In this document: piece by piece, positions 8,442-16,235 of the stretch | Position numbering within the stretch: the first letter of the stretch is position 1 | Layout of the letters: each line of letters opens with the position of its first letter | From: Promethearchaeota archaeon | Lineage (GTDB): Archaea > Asgardarchaeota > Lokiarchaeia > Sigyniarchaeales > Sigyniarchaeaceae | Reading direction: 5' to 3' | Assembly (NCBI GenBank): GCA_016932935.1 | Contig: JAFGBX010000135.1 | Span: 1-35,034 of the forward strand | Length of the DNA: 35,034 bases | Program-made: the position numbers and the translations under genes | Notes under the pieces: model-generated | Seen by the model: the letters and a program-made list of their open reading frames with translations, nothing else | Told to the model about the DNA's origin: nothing | Database searches by the model: none

Positions 8442-8672
8442 TCATAGCAATTCAAGGAATTCGTCACGGGAAAAGTTAGCATCAGCCAATATTCTAAGCA
8501 GCAATCCCGGTTTCAACTCCTTATGCAAAGGTATCGTCAGCGGTCGTCGTTGGATATCTGATGGATGCCTCAACCGTACATGGCTCCCTTTCTGGTGAAC
8601 GGTTTCATAGCCCAGTTTTAAGAACACCTTGATTGCATTCTCGCCAGAGACCGGTGGCATTTTAGGAGTCAT
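8442..8672 (-). CDS. hicA: HicA-family mRNA interferase toxin
   Basis: Small toxin that in this family cuts mRNA. About 76 residues show the HicA double-stranded-RNA-binding-like fold: MPPVSGENAIKVFLKLGYE, then the catalytic-His block HQKGSHVRLRH, then LTIPLHKELKPGLLLRIL and the end DANFSRDEFLELL. The start is either the ATG at 8672 or the one at 8660, which begins with the family-typical MPPVSG; a GTG-type start further up is less likely. It overlaps the last bases of hicB, so the two are translated together. The local sequence is clearly more AT-rich than the surrounding genes, consistent with transfer. Confidence 0.85.
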   Translation of the reverse strand: MTPKMPPVSGENAIKVFLKLGYETVHQKGSHVRLRHPSDIQRRPLTIPLHKELKPGLLLRILADANFSRDEFLELL

Positions 8673-8901
8673 GGACGATGACCACGTTTCCAACGAAAGT
8701 GTGGCTTGGTTCAGGTATGGGCTTTCCAGTTTTTTCCAGATCCTCCATGCAGAGCTCGATTGCTTCCTTGATGTTATCGAGTGCCTCCTCTATCGTATCG
8801 CCTTGGCTGTAACACCCTTGGAATGAGGGACACACGACAACATAGCCCCCATCCGGTTCCTTCTCCAAGAACACCTTATAATCGAAGATCTTCTGGCTCA
8901 T
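8662..8901 (-). CDS. hicB: HicB-family antitoxin (short form)
   Basis: Antitoxin expected to bind and block the neighbouring HicA. The 79 residues form the degenerate RNase H-like HicB domain: YKVFLEKEPDGGYVVVCPSF, then the GCYSQGDTIEEALDNIKEAI block and a short C-terminal helix and strand. The protein ends before any helix-turn-helix or ribbon-helix-helix domain, so this is the short form, and self-repression by direct DNA binding is not obvious. hicB comes first and overlaps hicA, an order common in archaea. A TATA-like run lies 20-31 bases ahead of the ATG, with no clear ribosome site, which suggests a leaderless mRNA. Confidence 0.87.
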   Translation of the reverse strand: MSQKIFDYKVFLEKEPDGGYVVVCPSFQGCYSQGDTIEEALDNIKEAIELCMEDLEKTGKPIPEPSHTFVGNVVIVHDS

Positions 8902-8920
8902 GGGATGATAATACCAACAA

Positions 8921-8932
8921 GATTTTTTTAAG
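8921..8932 (-). promoter_or_regulatory. TATA box for hicBA
   Basis: On the minus strand this reads CTTAAAAAAATC, with its centre 26 bases before the hicB ATG at 8901. The start site should fall on or next to the ATG. Confidence 0.5.
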
Positions 8933-9026
8933 TTTTAGGGCTATAGTGTTCGGTCGGAATTCTATCGCATTTCAAGTATTCAAATGGTTCAAGGAAAAAA
9001 GGTGATTAAATGGAGATTTCGGGCGA

Positions 9027-10127
9027 TCAGATGTCTATGTCCTTCCAGTAGTCGGGCACCCAGACCGAGTTGCCCGTGCGGGACGACTCGATGGCGGCCA
9101 TGGAGACCGCGAAGGACTTGAAGATCTGGGGGAAGCTGTTGAGCGGCTGGTTCTTGCCGCCCGCCTCCATGCAGCGCCGGACCTGCTCGAGGATGATGCC
9201 CTGGCCGTCGTAATTCGTGCCCATGTGCTCGACGCCATCGTTGCCCGCGTCGGTGAGCAAGAAGCCATCTTCCTCGAATTGCCTGCCCTGGTCGTCCTTG
9301 TACTTCGTGATTTCGAGCCACGCGCCCCCGAGCTTGAACTCGCCCCTCGAGAAGAGGAAGCGCTGGTAGCTCTTGTCGGGCGCGCTCGGCCCGCGGGACT
9401 GCCAGTCGCCGTAGACCTGCGCCCAGACCCAGTTGTGCCGGTGCTTGTAGTCGTCGGGGTGCGCGAGGGCGCAGTTGACAAAGGCGGTGGAGCTGCCCTG
9501 CCACGGCGAGAACTTGGGGATGAACGTGTCGCACTTGACCTGCACGACGTCGAGACCGGTGATGTAGCGCAGTAAATCGAGATAATGTGGCATCATGTCC
9601 TCGAGGTACACCTCGGGTAGGAACCGGCGCCATCCCTTCCGCTTCTCGCCCCAGTTGCCCGCGCCCGCCCAGCGGATCATGGCCAGGTCGCCGAGCTCGT
9701 TGTGCTCCTGGATGTAGCACTTCGCGAGCCAGTTGTGGTGGAAGAAGCGGTATTGGTGCCCAAGGGCGGTCGCCAGCTCCGGGTGGTCGAGCGCGCACTG
9801 CACCATCTGCCTGCCCTGGTAGATCGTGGACGCCATGTTCTTCTCGCATATCACGTGGATACCGTGATCCATCGTCTCCTTCACGAGGACGTGGTGCGTG
9901 TAGATCGGCGTCGCGATGATCGCCAGATCCGGCTTCCCCTTGTCCTCCACGTAGTCGTCGATGCTGACGAAGAAATCGTCCTCCTTGAGGCCGAACTGCC
10001 CCATGTGCTCCATGAGCTCCGTGTCGACGTCCACGATGCCCGTCAACTTGAAATCCGGGTTCTTCTTGACCGTCTGCAGCCAGCTGTTCGCGTGGCCGCC
10101 CATGCCGATGATGACGACCGATTTCAC
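9027..10127 (-). CDS. Gfo/Idh/MocA-family NAD(P)-dependent oxidoreductase
   Basis: Sugar or inositol-type dehydrogenase of about 366 residues. The N-terminal Rossmann domain starts at once (KSVVIIGMGGHANSW), has the acidic end of beta-2 (GIVDVD), the ATPIYTHH strand, and the family CEKN motif (94-97), in which the usual EKP has Asn for Pro. The C-terminal alpha/beta domain holds the substrate site, with a likely catalytic block around YLEDMMPHYLDLLRYITG, where the His is family-typical. I chose the GTG at 10127 because it begins the Rossmann fold; the open frame further up has no domain and lies between the TATA element and this start. Its last 105 bases are repeated at 8321-8425. The gene sits between two AT-richer accessory elements, hicBA and a homing endonuclease gene. 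Confidence 0.87.
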   Translation of the reverse strand: MKSVVIIGMGGHANSWLQTVKKNPDFKLTGIVDVDTELMEHMGQFGLKEDDFFVSIDDYVEDKGKPDLAIIATPIYTHHVLVKETMDHGIHVICEKNMASTIYQGRQMVQCALDHPELATALGHQYRFFHHNWLAKCYIQEHNELGDLAMIRWAGAGNWGEKRKGWRRFLPEVYLEDMMPHYLDLLRYITGLDVVQVKCDTFIPKFSPWQGSSTAFVNCALAHPDDYKHRHNWVWAQVYGDWQSRGPSAPDKSYQRFLFSRGEFKLGGAWLEITKYKDDQGRQFEEDGFLLTDAGNDGVEHMGTNYDGQGIILEQVRRCMEAGGKNQPLNSFPQIFKSFAVSMAAIESSRTGNSVWVPDYWKDIDI

Positions 10128-10188
10128 TATGAGATTCGCCTCGATTTCAATGAAGTTAGTAGTGCAGTGTAAGAGGTGGTTGTATCGT

Positions 10189-10200
10189 GCCAATAAAAGC
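10189..10200 (-). promoter_or_regulatory. TATA-like element for the Gfo/Idh gene
   Basis: Reads GCTTTTATTGGC on the minus strand, giving a start site near 10165 and a leader of about 38 bases before the GTG at 10127. Confidence 0.4.
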
Positions 10201-10218
10201 AGATAGTGTGATTTCTGA

Positions 10219-12276
10219 TTATGACCCGGATGATCGGGATTGCCAATAATCATGGGCCTCCTTCATTCGGTCGTACTTCCTCTTCAAGCAATTCCCTTCT
10301 GGATTGAAGCCCGAAGGATACAGATATTCAAATATCTTCACGATGTCGTCCCGTCCGGAATAATTCATCGAATGATTGTCTATTGTACGTTTATCCTTAA
10401 CGACCTTCGTCCCAGTAGTACCAGCATCACGTATTAGAACATGCTGCACTCCTTTCACGAGATCTTGAGTTCCCGATAGGCATATTGCATACCTCATATA
10501 TTGCTTGTCCTTCCAGCTACGTCGATATTTTATTACTCCTCCGTCCCCATCCAATACGCCGCGGATATAATCCCTTTGATATTGCCTAGGCACGACAAAT
10601 TCACTTGGAAACTTGTTCTTGTAGGTTTTATTTCCTGGTTCGACTCCTAATTTAGCAAGATCCACAATAAGCGTTTTACTATTGAATTGAACTCTTACTT
10701 GTGATCCACCTCGCTTAATTTCCCGCTCTACGATTTTTGCATTGGAATTTAATGAGTTCCGTGCAATTTCACAAAGCTCTCTATCCCTTTTCTGAAAATC
10801 AAACCGTAACGAGTTGTGTTGCTTGTGTATGTTCCCATCCGTCATGATCAAGCCAAGGATGTATGCTTTTTTCTCGGAATCTATTTTGTTAAAGAAATCG
10901 TGGTCAATTCTGTACTTTCTGTTAATCTCCCTCTGTACAGAATGCTCAAGGATGATGTTTCTCCTCTGAAAGTATCTTTCTAGGGTGGTCAAGCTGAGTC
11001 CTAGATCGGTTGCTAATGCTTGAATGGTCTCCCCCTTCAACCGACGCCGGCGGATTTCCTCCATTTTGTCCTTCGCTATCGCTTTTTGCCCAAAAAAAAC
11101 CGTTCCCCCAGGATATTCTGGCACCACTTTGTGGCGTTGAAAATAACGCCCGAGTGAATATTCCTTCACACCATTAGCGAGTGCGATATCTTTTATTAGC
11201 TCCCCACGCTTCCTCGCGTCGGTCATCTTGCTCGCTGCATCACGCGACCGAATATCTGCCCCGATCTTAACAGAATCGCCATCCTTGATCAACTTCTTAT
11301 TCCTTATGAAGTGCCGTCCGACATCCTGTTCACTTACATTGAAGGCTCTTGCGATTTCCCTGTTGGATTTCCCCTCCCTCTTCATCTCGTCGATTCTCTT
11401 TTGAACCTCCTTCTGAAGTGTGCCACGTATCACATCTTTCCTTGGAAATGCGTATCGTTTATTATCTCTTCGCTTTTTAACTTTGAGGTTCCCTTCAAGC
11501 GTTACGCCTCGATCGTTGAAGAACCTGCGTAAGGTCGTGGCAGCGAGTCCGTTTTCCCCTGCAATCGATTCGATCGACTCGCCCCCTTTCCTGCGCTCGA
11601 TCATCCCCTCGACTTGCGCGTTGAGATACATCCTCCTTCCGATGTATGTGGAGCCTTCCTTGCCCTCGACCTTGATTCCATTCAAATCAAAGAAGGACCG
11701 CAAAGCTTCCTTCTTTATTCCCTCGCTCGAGGCGATCTGGATGACTGTTTTTCCAGCCTGCCGCCGCATCACCAGCTCGTTCATTTCAGCAGTGGAAAAT
11801 GTTTTCCCCCCTATCCTAAACTTCTCCTTGTTTTTTTCAACTATAGGTTTGATGTTATGCTGGTTGAATTTATCTGAAAGCCGCTTTCGAGAGACATTAT
11901 TATCATTTGCGATGTCGATGGTTCGCTCCCCTGCTTTTCTCCTAAATACCATCTTTTGATATTCTTCGCGGGTGAACTCCTTCCCGTCGATGGTGATGAT
12001 CCCTTTCCCCTCGTCTTTATGGTGGCATTTCCTTTCTTTTAATTCTTGATCATCATGCTCAGTAGATCTGTCATCGTTTATCTTTCTCAGCTTAAAATCT
12101 TCTGTAGCCATATTCCTGTCGATCTTTGAATCAGCGTGATTTTCGCTGTCACTCTTATGATCCTTGCTATCTCCCTTCAGGTCATGACTTCGATCGCCTT
12201 TCTTCCGATCTCCCTCCTTGCCCTTTCCAAGCGCTTGTGAATTGAATCGCTTCGTGGAAAAAGTCATGACCGCCAT
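10219..12276 (-). CDS. LAGLIDADG homing endonuclease with six N-terminal HTH-like repeats
   Basis: About 685 residues; numbering here counts from a TTG directly before the ATG. Residues 1-95 are a highly charged, probably disordered tail rich in Lys, Asp, Ser and His. Six units of about 50 residues follow, roughly 97-146, 156-205, 212-262, 279-332, 338-388 and 395-445. Each has the pattern RR-x-x-G-x-x-[IV]-x-x-I-A-x-x-x-[GN]-[VIL]-x(4)-L-x-x-[FY]-F, as expected of a helix-turn-helix. The C-terminal part has two LAGLIDADG helices, YILGLIMTDGN (473-483) and YIRGVLDGDGG (571-581), each with its acidic residue, so both active-site positions look intact. The gene is free-standing: it is not inside a recognisable intein or intron. 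It is much more AT-rich than its neighbours and has its own promoter, which fits a mobile element. Its target site is unknown. Confidence 0.85.
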   Translation of the reverse strand: MAVMTFSTKRFNSQALGKGKEGDRKKGDRSHDLKGDSKDHKSDSENHADSKIDRNMATEDFKLRKINDDRSTEHDDQELKERKCHHKDEGKGIITIDGKEFTREEYQKMVFRRKAGERTIDIANDNNVSRKRLSDKFNQHNIKPIVEKNKEKFRIGGKTFSTAEMNELVMRRQAGKTVIQIASSEGIKKEALRSFFDLNGIKVEGKEGSTYIGRRMYLNAQVEGMIERRKGGESIESIAGENGLAATTLRRFFNDRGVTLEGNLKVKKRRDNKRYAFPRKDVIRGTLQKEVQKRIDEMKREGKSNREIARAFNVSEQDVGRHFIRNKKLIKDGDSVKIGADIRSRDAASKMTDARKRGELIKDIALANGVKEYSLGRYFQRHKVVPEYPGGTVFFGQKAIAKDKMEEIRRRRLKGETIQALATDLGLSLTTLERYFQRRNIILEHSVQREINRKYRIDHDFFNKIDSEKKAYILGLIMTDGNIHKQHNSLRFDFQKRDRELCEIARNSLNSNAKIVEREIKRGGSQVRVQFNSKTLIVDLAKLGVEPGNKTYKNKFPSEFVVPRQYQRDYIRGVLDGDGGVIKYRRSWKDKQYMRYAICLSGTQDLVKGVQHVLIRDAGTTGTKVVKDKRTIDNHSMNYSGRDDIVKIFEYLYPSGFNPEGNCLKRKYDRMKEAHDYWQSRSSGS

Positions 12277-12305
12277 CAAAGGCTTTCTCGTTCAATTCAA
12301 TTAAG

Positions 12306-12316
12306 GTATAAAAAGA
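12306..12316 (-). promoter_or_regulatory. TATA box for the homing endonuclease gene
   Basis: CTTTTTATACC on the minus strand, centred about 35 bases before the ATG at 12276. The start site would be near 12285, leaving a leader of under 10 bases. Confidence 0.6.
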
Positions 12317-12364
12317 GCCCCAATACAATCCAGAGCGTTGGAATCTCGTTGGTAATGACATTGG

Positions 12365-13597
12365 TCATTTCAACGCGCCGCTCGCGAATTTCTGCACGAG
12401 CTGCATGGCCCTGCCGCTCTTGACGAGCTGGACGAGCAAGGGTGCAACCGCATCGTCCACGGCCTCCCAGAGGCGCCGGATCTTCCACGCGAGTTCGAGC
12501 CTTTCCGGATCGGGGTCGAACGTGCCATCCGCCTTGTTGACGGCCTGGCAGAACTTGCGGAACTCATCCTCCCCGAGCGCGAGGATGTTCTCGAGGCAGA
12601 AGATGCCGAGCTTGTTCACGCCCGCCGCGAGGCACGCGTTGAATTCTTGCAAGTACAATGCGGGGTCGGTCTGGTGGAACTGCTTCCCGAAGCCGGTCGT
12701 GCCAAGGCAGATCGAGGCCTTGTCGCCGTGATGCGCGACAAAATCCCGGGCGTAGGTGTAGGTCAAGTGCACGAAGTCATCGTGCGCCAGGATCGCGTGC
12801 GCGTACTCGGCAAAAACCATGTAGTTGATCCAATCCCACTCCACCGATTGGATCGGCGTCGCCAGGAAGTCTTGCAGCAAGTTCTTGCCATCCTTCAAAT
12901 CGCTGAAGGTGATGGGCAATGCCACGCACAAGGCTTTCGTCCCATGCGCGTGCATCGTGTCGACGAGGCGCTGGAACTTTGCCGACGCGATCTTGTACCG
13001 TTCCTCGCTCATCTCGTCGATCTGGTCGAGGAGCCTTCCGACCACGTTCATTATGCCGCCACCCTTTTGCTGCTTCCCTGATTTCTCGGCCTTGACCTCG
13101 GCATTCGACTTCACTGGATCGACGGGAATGATCTTTCCGTCCTTGTCAAGCTTGATGAGCCCCCTGCTCGCGCGGAGCGCCTCGGAGTTCTTGAATCGCT
13201 CGGGATCGACATCGGGCTCGATGTCGACGAGGATGTACGGGGGTGCCGGGAAATGGTTGTCCCCGTACCAGGCCATGATGCGCTCGATCATCGCTTGGAA
13301 CTTGTCGACCGTTCGGATGTTCGGGTAGTAACCGTCCTCGATGCCAAGCACGGGCCAGGGATAGAAATGATCGTAGATGCCCAGCGATTCCAACAATTTC
13401 AAGAGCGTGGCGAAGGTGGTGTCGAAATCTCGCTCGTACATCTTCAAGAACAAGCCGAAATCCAGTTCTTTCATGAGCTGGGGGACGTTCATGTCGAGGA
13501 TGTCCTTGACGAGCAAGAACTCGCACGAGAAGCCCCAGAGCCACGACGACCGGGGCACCTTCTTCCTTGCCTTCCCCACATCCGCCTTCTTCGCCAT
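12365..13597 (-). CDS. TIM-barrel-like protein of unknown function (possible glycosidase)
   Basis: 410 residues, family not recognised. It begins with a basic stretch (MAKKADVGKARKK) and has no signal peptide or membrane segment. Hydrophobic strands each end in acidic or aromatic residues, as in a TIM barrel: YPWPVLGIEDGYYP (79-92), YILVDIEPDVD (121-131), ALCVALPITFSD, FVHLTYTYARDF, ASICLGTTGFGKQF and KLGIFCLENILALGEDEF. The Asp/Glu pair in LVDIEPD recalls the end-of-strand catalytic acids of several glycosidase barrels. A low-complexity charged linker (about 170-196) separates two halves. The ATG has a GGTGACAGG ribosome site. It lies 36 bases after the SGNH-like surface protein gene on the same strand, so both are probably one operon. 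Glycosidase is only a suggestion. Confidence 0.68.
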   Translation of the reverse strand: MAKKADVGKARKKVPRSSWLWGFSCEFLLVKDILDMNVPQLMKELDFGLFLKMYERDFDTTFATLLKLLESLGIYDHFYPWPVLGIEDGYYPNIRTVDKFQAMIERIMAWYGDNHFPAPPYILVDIEPDVDPERFKNSEALRASRGLIKLDKDGKIIPVDPVKSNAEVKAEKSGKQQKGGGIMNVVGRLLDQIDEMSEERYKIASAKFQRLVDTMHAHGTKALCVALPITFSDLKDGKNLLQDFLATPIQSVEWDWINYMVFAEYAHAILAHDDFVHLTYTYARDFVAHHGDKASICLGTTGFGKQFHQTDPALYLQEFNACLAAGVNKLGIFCLENILALGEDEFRKFCQAVNKADGTFDPDPERLELAWKIRRLWEAVDDAVAPLLVQLVKSGRAMQLVQKFASGALK

Positions 13598-13633
13598 TAT
13601 CCTGTCACCATGACCGACACGACACCATGATCA

Positions 13634-14737
13634 TCACGAACGGGCAGCATGCTTCTTGCGATGGATCACGACGATCGCTATGGCGGCGACAGCTCCGCCG
13701 ACGAGGGCAACGATCCCGGCGATCTCGGGAGGGCTCAACACTGGGGGGGCGTCATCCCAGCCGGCCAGCCTCGCCCACAAGTACCACGCGCCGTAGGCCT
13801 TGAAATTGCCGTTTATGGCTTCGGTGTGCGCGGGGCTGCAATCGTACCAGTCCACGTCTGGGGCGTGGACAGATTGCCACTCGATCCCCCAGTTCGCCGT
13901 TCGATCGAAGGGTGCCGAGCCGTCTGGATCATACAAGCACTCGTCGGTGGCACCGCGCCGGAGGACATCAACGCCGTCGGGGTTGTATGACTCGATATCG
14001 GCGAAATCATAGAGGATCTTGTTGTTATCGCGGCAATACCTACGTATCTGCTCGTTGCTATAGTACGTGGTACCGGGGGTCAAGTCGGCACCTTCACCTT
14101 CGAGGTGGCCGGTCATGTACACGAACTTCACGTTCGGGTAGTCGGTTTCCAGCCGGGTCATCGGGCCGAGGTAGTGGTCGATCATGGTTTGATCGTGATA
14201 ATCGTTGACTTGCCCGCACCAGCTCCATATCACGACGTTCACGTCGGCATTGTTTGGGTCGTTCAAGTAATTCCTGGTGTGCGTGTCCCATCCTGCATAG
14301 CCAACGTCATCAGGAAATGCGTAGTCATCGATATCCAATGCCCCTGATGATGGGCCATCATTCCAAGCATATAAGCCAGGCGTGCCGCCCAAGCCCTCTT
14401 TGAACGCGGGAAGAGCATCCATGCCCGTCATGAGCTGGGACCCGTGGGACGTGTGGCCATAAGCGATGTGTAAGTCCCGTTTGGCTTGCACGATGGCGGA
14501 CTCGGGGATGAGATCCCGTCGCACGAGATCGCATTTGGCGTGATCCGCGGTTATTTGCGACGTACCACTCGAATGAATGCCACTATCTCGAAAGTGTACA
14601 GATCTCGTGGATGCGGAGGGAATGCTCGCATTGAATGCAAGTGACGAGGAAGAACCGGCAATTCCCAAGAGTATTACGACGAATATAAAACTCAGACGGG
14701 GCCGGTTACCGAGACAGCGATTGATCAGAAGCGCCAT
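13634..14737 (-). CDS. Secreted, membrane-anchored SGNH-hydrolase-like protein
   Basis: About 367 residues with an N-terminal signal peptide (hydrophobic core LSFIFVVILLGIAG, residues 15-28) and one C-terminal membrane helix (IAGIVALVGGAVAAIAIVVI) before a short basic tail, RKKHAARS. The extracellular part resembles SGNH/GDSL-type esterase-like domains: HIAYGHTSHGSQLM near the start, VVIWSWCGQVND in the middle, FVYMTGHLEGEG, and a late His block near AHTEAINGNFKAYGAWYLWA. A clear Ser-His-Asp set cannot be assigned by eye, so an enzymatic role is unproven. The start is the ATG at 14737, which has an AGAGGGTG ribosome site four bases upstream and opens directly onto the signal peptide; a further upstream ATG would bury it. 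It is the first gene of a probable pair with the TIM-barrel gene. Confidence 0.72.
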   Translation of the reverse strand: MALLINRCLGNRPRLSFIFVVILLGIAGSSSSLAFNASIPSASTRSVHFRDSGIHSSGTSQITADHAKCDLVRRDLIPESAIVQAKRDLHIAYGHTSHGSQLMTGMDALPAFKEGLGGTPGLYAWNDGPSSGALDIDDYAFPDDVGYAGWDTHTRNYLNDPNNADVNVVIWSWCGQVNDYHDQTMIDHYLGPMTRLETDYPNVKFVYMTGHLEGEGADLTPGTTYYSNEQIRRYCRDNNKILYDFADIESYNPDGVDVLRRGATDECLYDPDGSAPFDRTANWGIEWQSVHAPDVDWYDCSPAHTEAINGNFKAYGAWYLWARLAGWDDAPPVLSPPEIAGIVALVGGAVAAIAIVVIHRKKHAARS

Positions 14738-14787
14738 GGCGCACCCTCTTGAAGATTTCTCGTGTGACAATCCCAGTCCGTTACGGC

Positions 14788-14798
14788 CTATTAAGTTA
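14788..14798 (-). promoter_or_regulatory. TATA-like element for the surface-protein operon
   Basis: AACTTAATAGG on the minus strand, predicting a start near 14766 and a leader of about 29 bases that includes the AGAGGGTG ribosome site. Confidence 0.45.
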
Positions 14799-14972
14799 AC
14801 GTGAAGCCAAGCTCGAATCATGGATGGAACTCGGAGCCCGGCTAATTCCCACGAATGGGAATGCCGCTTCCACCTGGACTTCTGTCCCCTTTCCTTTTCT
14901 CTCTCATCGACACTTTCCCGGGCGTCTTGGATATCGATTTTTACTCGAGGTCGATACTCCTCCGGTTTTCGC

Positions 14973-16148
14973 CTAGTCGGGTATCGTGATCGGGTACTTT
15001 CCGTATTTGACCGTCGTTTCCCTCATGGCGACGAAGTTCTCGAGCCTCACTTCCGGGTTGATGCTATGCCCCGAGGCGATGATGAAGCCGCCACCGGGCG
15101 CGCACTCCTTGATCAATCGTTTCGTGTAGGTGACGATGTGATCCCTGTCCTCCGTCGCCAGGTCTTGCGGGCTCACGTTCCCGTTCAGCGTGATCTTGTC
15201 GCCATATCTCCGCTTCAACTTGAAGATGTCGTAGTCGGGATCCGACACGGTGGGTTCGATCGGGTTGAAGGCGTCGATGCCGCAATCGATCAATGGTTCG
15301 AAGATCTTGGCGATGTCCCCGCAAGAATGCAGCAGCACCTTCGCGCCTTGCTTGTGGGCATGGGTGCATATCTGGCGCAGCCACGGGAAGACATACCTTT
15401 CGAAGCTTGCCGGGTGCATGAAGAGCCTGGTCTTGAAGCCGTAATCGTCGAACAAGAGCATGAACTTCGCCCCCGCCTCGGTCGCGAGCTTGGCTTGTTC
15501 GAGGGCGAATTTCCCCCGGTCGTCGAAGACCTTCTTGATCTCCTTCTGCTTCGCCATCAACCGGGAGAAGTTCTCGATCCCGAACCCCTCCCACGTGGCC
15601 TCTAGCAGGCCGGGGAACCCGGGGATCATGTAGATGTCCCCTCCAAACTCGTCGTTGATCTCCCCGACGATCTTCATGGAGGTTGCACGGATCCCGTCGT
15701 CGATGGACGGGTGGTGCTCGAACGACTCGTATTCCTCGTAATTCTTGAAGAACCCACCATCGTAGAACGCCACGTCCATGCCGTCCGTGTGCCTGGTCAC
15801 CCGGAACTTCCTCCCGAACTCGTCGACGTATCCCCACGGGAAGAACTTCACGGGAAACAACGAGAGCGGCCCGACCGCCATGTCGATGCCGATCGCCCGG
15901 TACAGCTTCGCGTTTTTCGATAGCCCGCCCTTCAGCGTCGACTTCCACGAGAAGAACTTCCTGATGACGTGGTCCTTGAAGGGGATCACGCGGGTCGCGA
16001 TTCCCAGGATGGTCTTGATCCCCTGGAACACGTATTCCCCCCCGTAATGCTTCACGATCTTCAGGTTGTCGATCGTGCCCTCGCTCACGGGGACGCGATC
16101 GGGCTCCTCGTGATCCAGCGCCTTGTGAATGCGTTCCTTGGCATCCAT
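14973..16148 (-). CDS. Uroporphyrinogen decarboxylase (URO-D) family protein
   Basis: About 391 residues with the URO-D TIM-barrel layout: start MDAKERIHKALDHEEPDRVP, the LLEATWEGFG region, the DDYGFKTRLFMHP block, LLHSCGDI (272-279) with the Cys that binds zinc in corrinoid methyltransferases of this superfamily, and SGHSINPEVRLEN near the end. The HSCGD and SGHS blocks are closer to MtaA/CmuA-type methyltransferases and uncharacterised relatives than to true heme-pathway HemE. No corrinoid protein or heme gene is nearby. I chose the ATG at 16148 for its GGTGGAG ribosome site and family-typical beginning; the frame is open for 19 codons more. It is divergent from the geranylgeranyl reductase gene and shares a short promoter region with it. 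Confidence 0.82.
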   Translation of the reverse strand: MDAKERIHKALDHEEPDRVPVSEGTIDNLKIVKHYGGEYVFQGIKTILGIATRVIPFKDHVIRKFFSWKSTLKGGLSKNAKLYRAIGIDMAVGPLSLFPVKFFPWGYVDEFGRKFRVTRHTDGMDVAFYDGGFFKNYEEYESFEHHPSIDDGIRATSMKIVGEINDEFGGDIYMIPGFPGLLEATWEGFGIENFSRLMAKQKEIKKVFDDRGKFALEQAKLATEAGAKFMLLFDDYGFKTRLFMHPASFERYVFPWLRQICTHAHKQGAKVLLHSCGDIAKIFEPLIDCGIDAFNPIEPTVSDPDYDIFKLKRRYGDKITLNGNVSPQDLATEDRDHIVTYTKRLIKECAPGGGFIIASGHSINPEVRLENFVAMRETTVKYGKYPITIPD

Positions 16149-16201
16149 CGAGATCTCCACCGCGTTCCTATCCCGATAAGTATGCTTGAATCGATCCGGT
16201 A

Positions 16202-16213
16202 GCATATAAAGTG
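16202..16213 (+). promoter_or_regulatory. Shared, near-symmetric TATA box for two divergent genes
   Basis: The sequence GCATATAAAGTG reads as a good TATA box on both strands (CATATAAAG and CTTTATATG). Rightward it predicts a start near 16236, exactly at the GTG of the reductase gene, so that mRNA would be leaderless. Leftward it predicts a start near 16180, about 30 bases before the URO-D-family ATG. Confidence 0.55.
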
Positions 16214-16235
16214 TTAGCGAGGATCTGAAAGTGGT

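Noticed and set aside
10128-10253. 42-codon upstream extension of the Gfo/Idh gene
   Set aside because: It precedes the Rossmann fold, has no domain and overlaps the TATA-like element; the GTG at 10127 starts directly at the fold.
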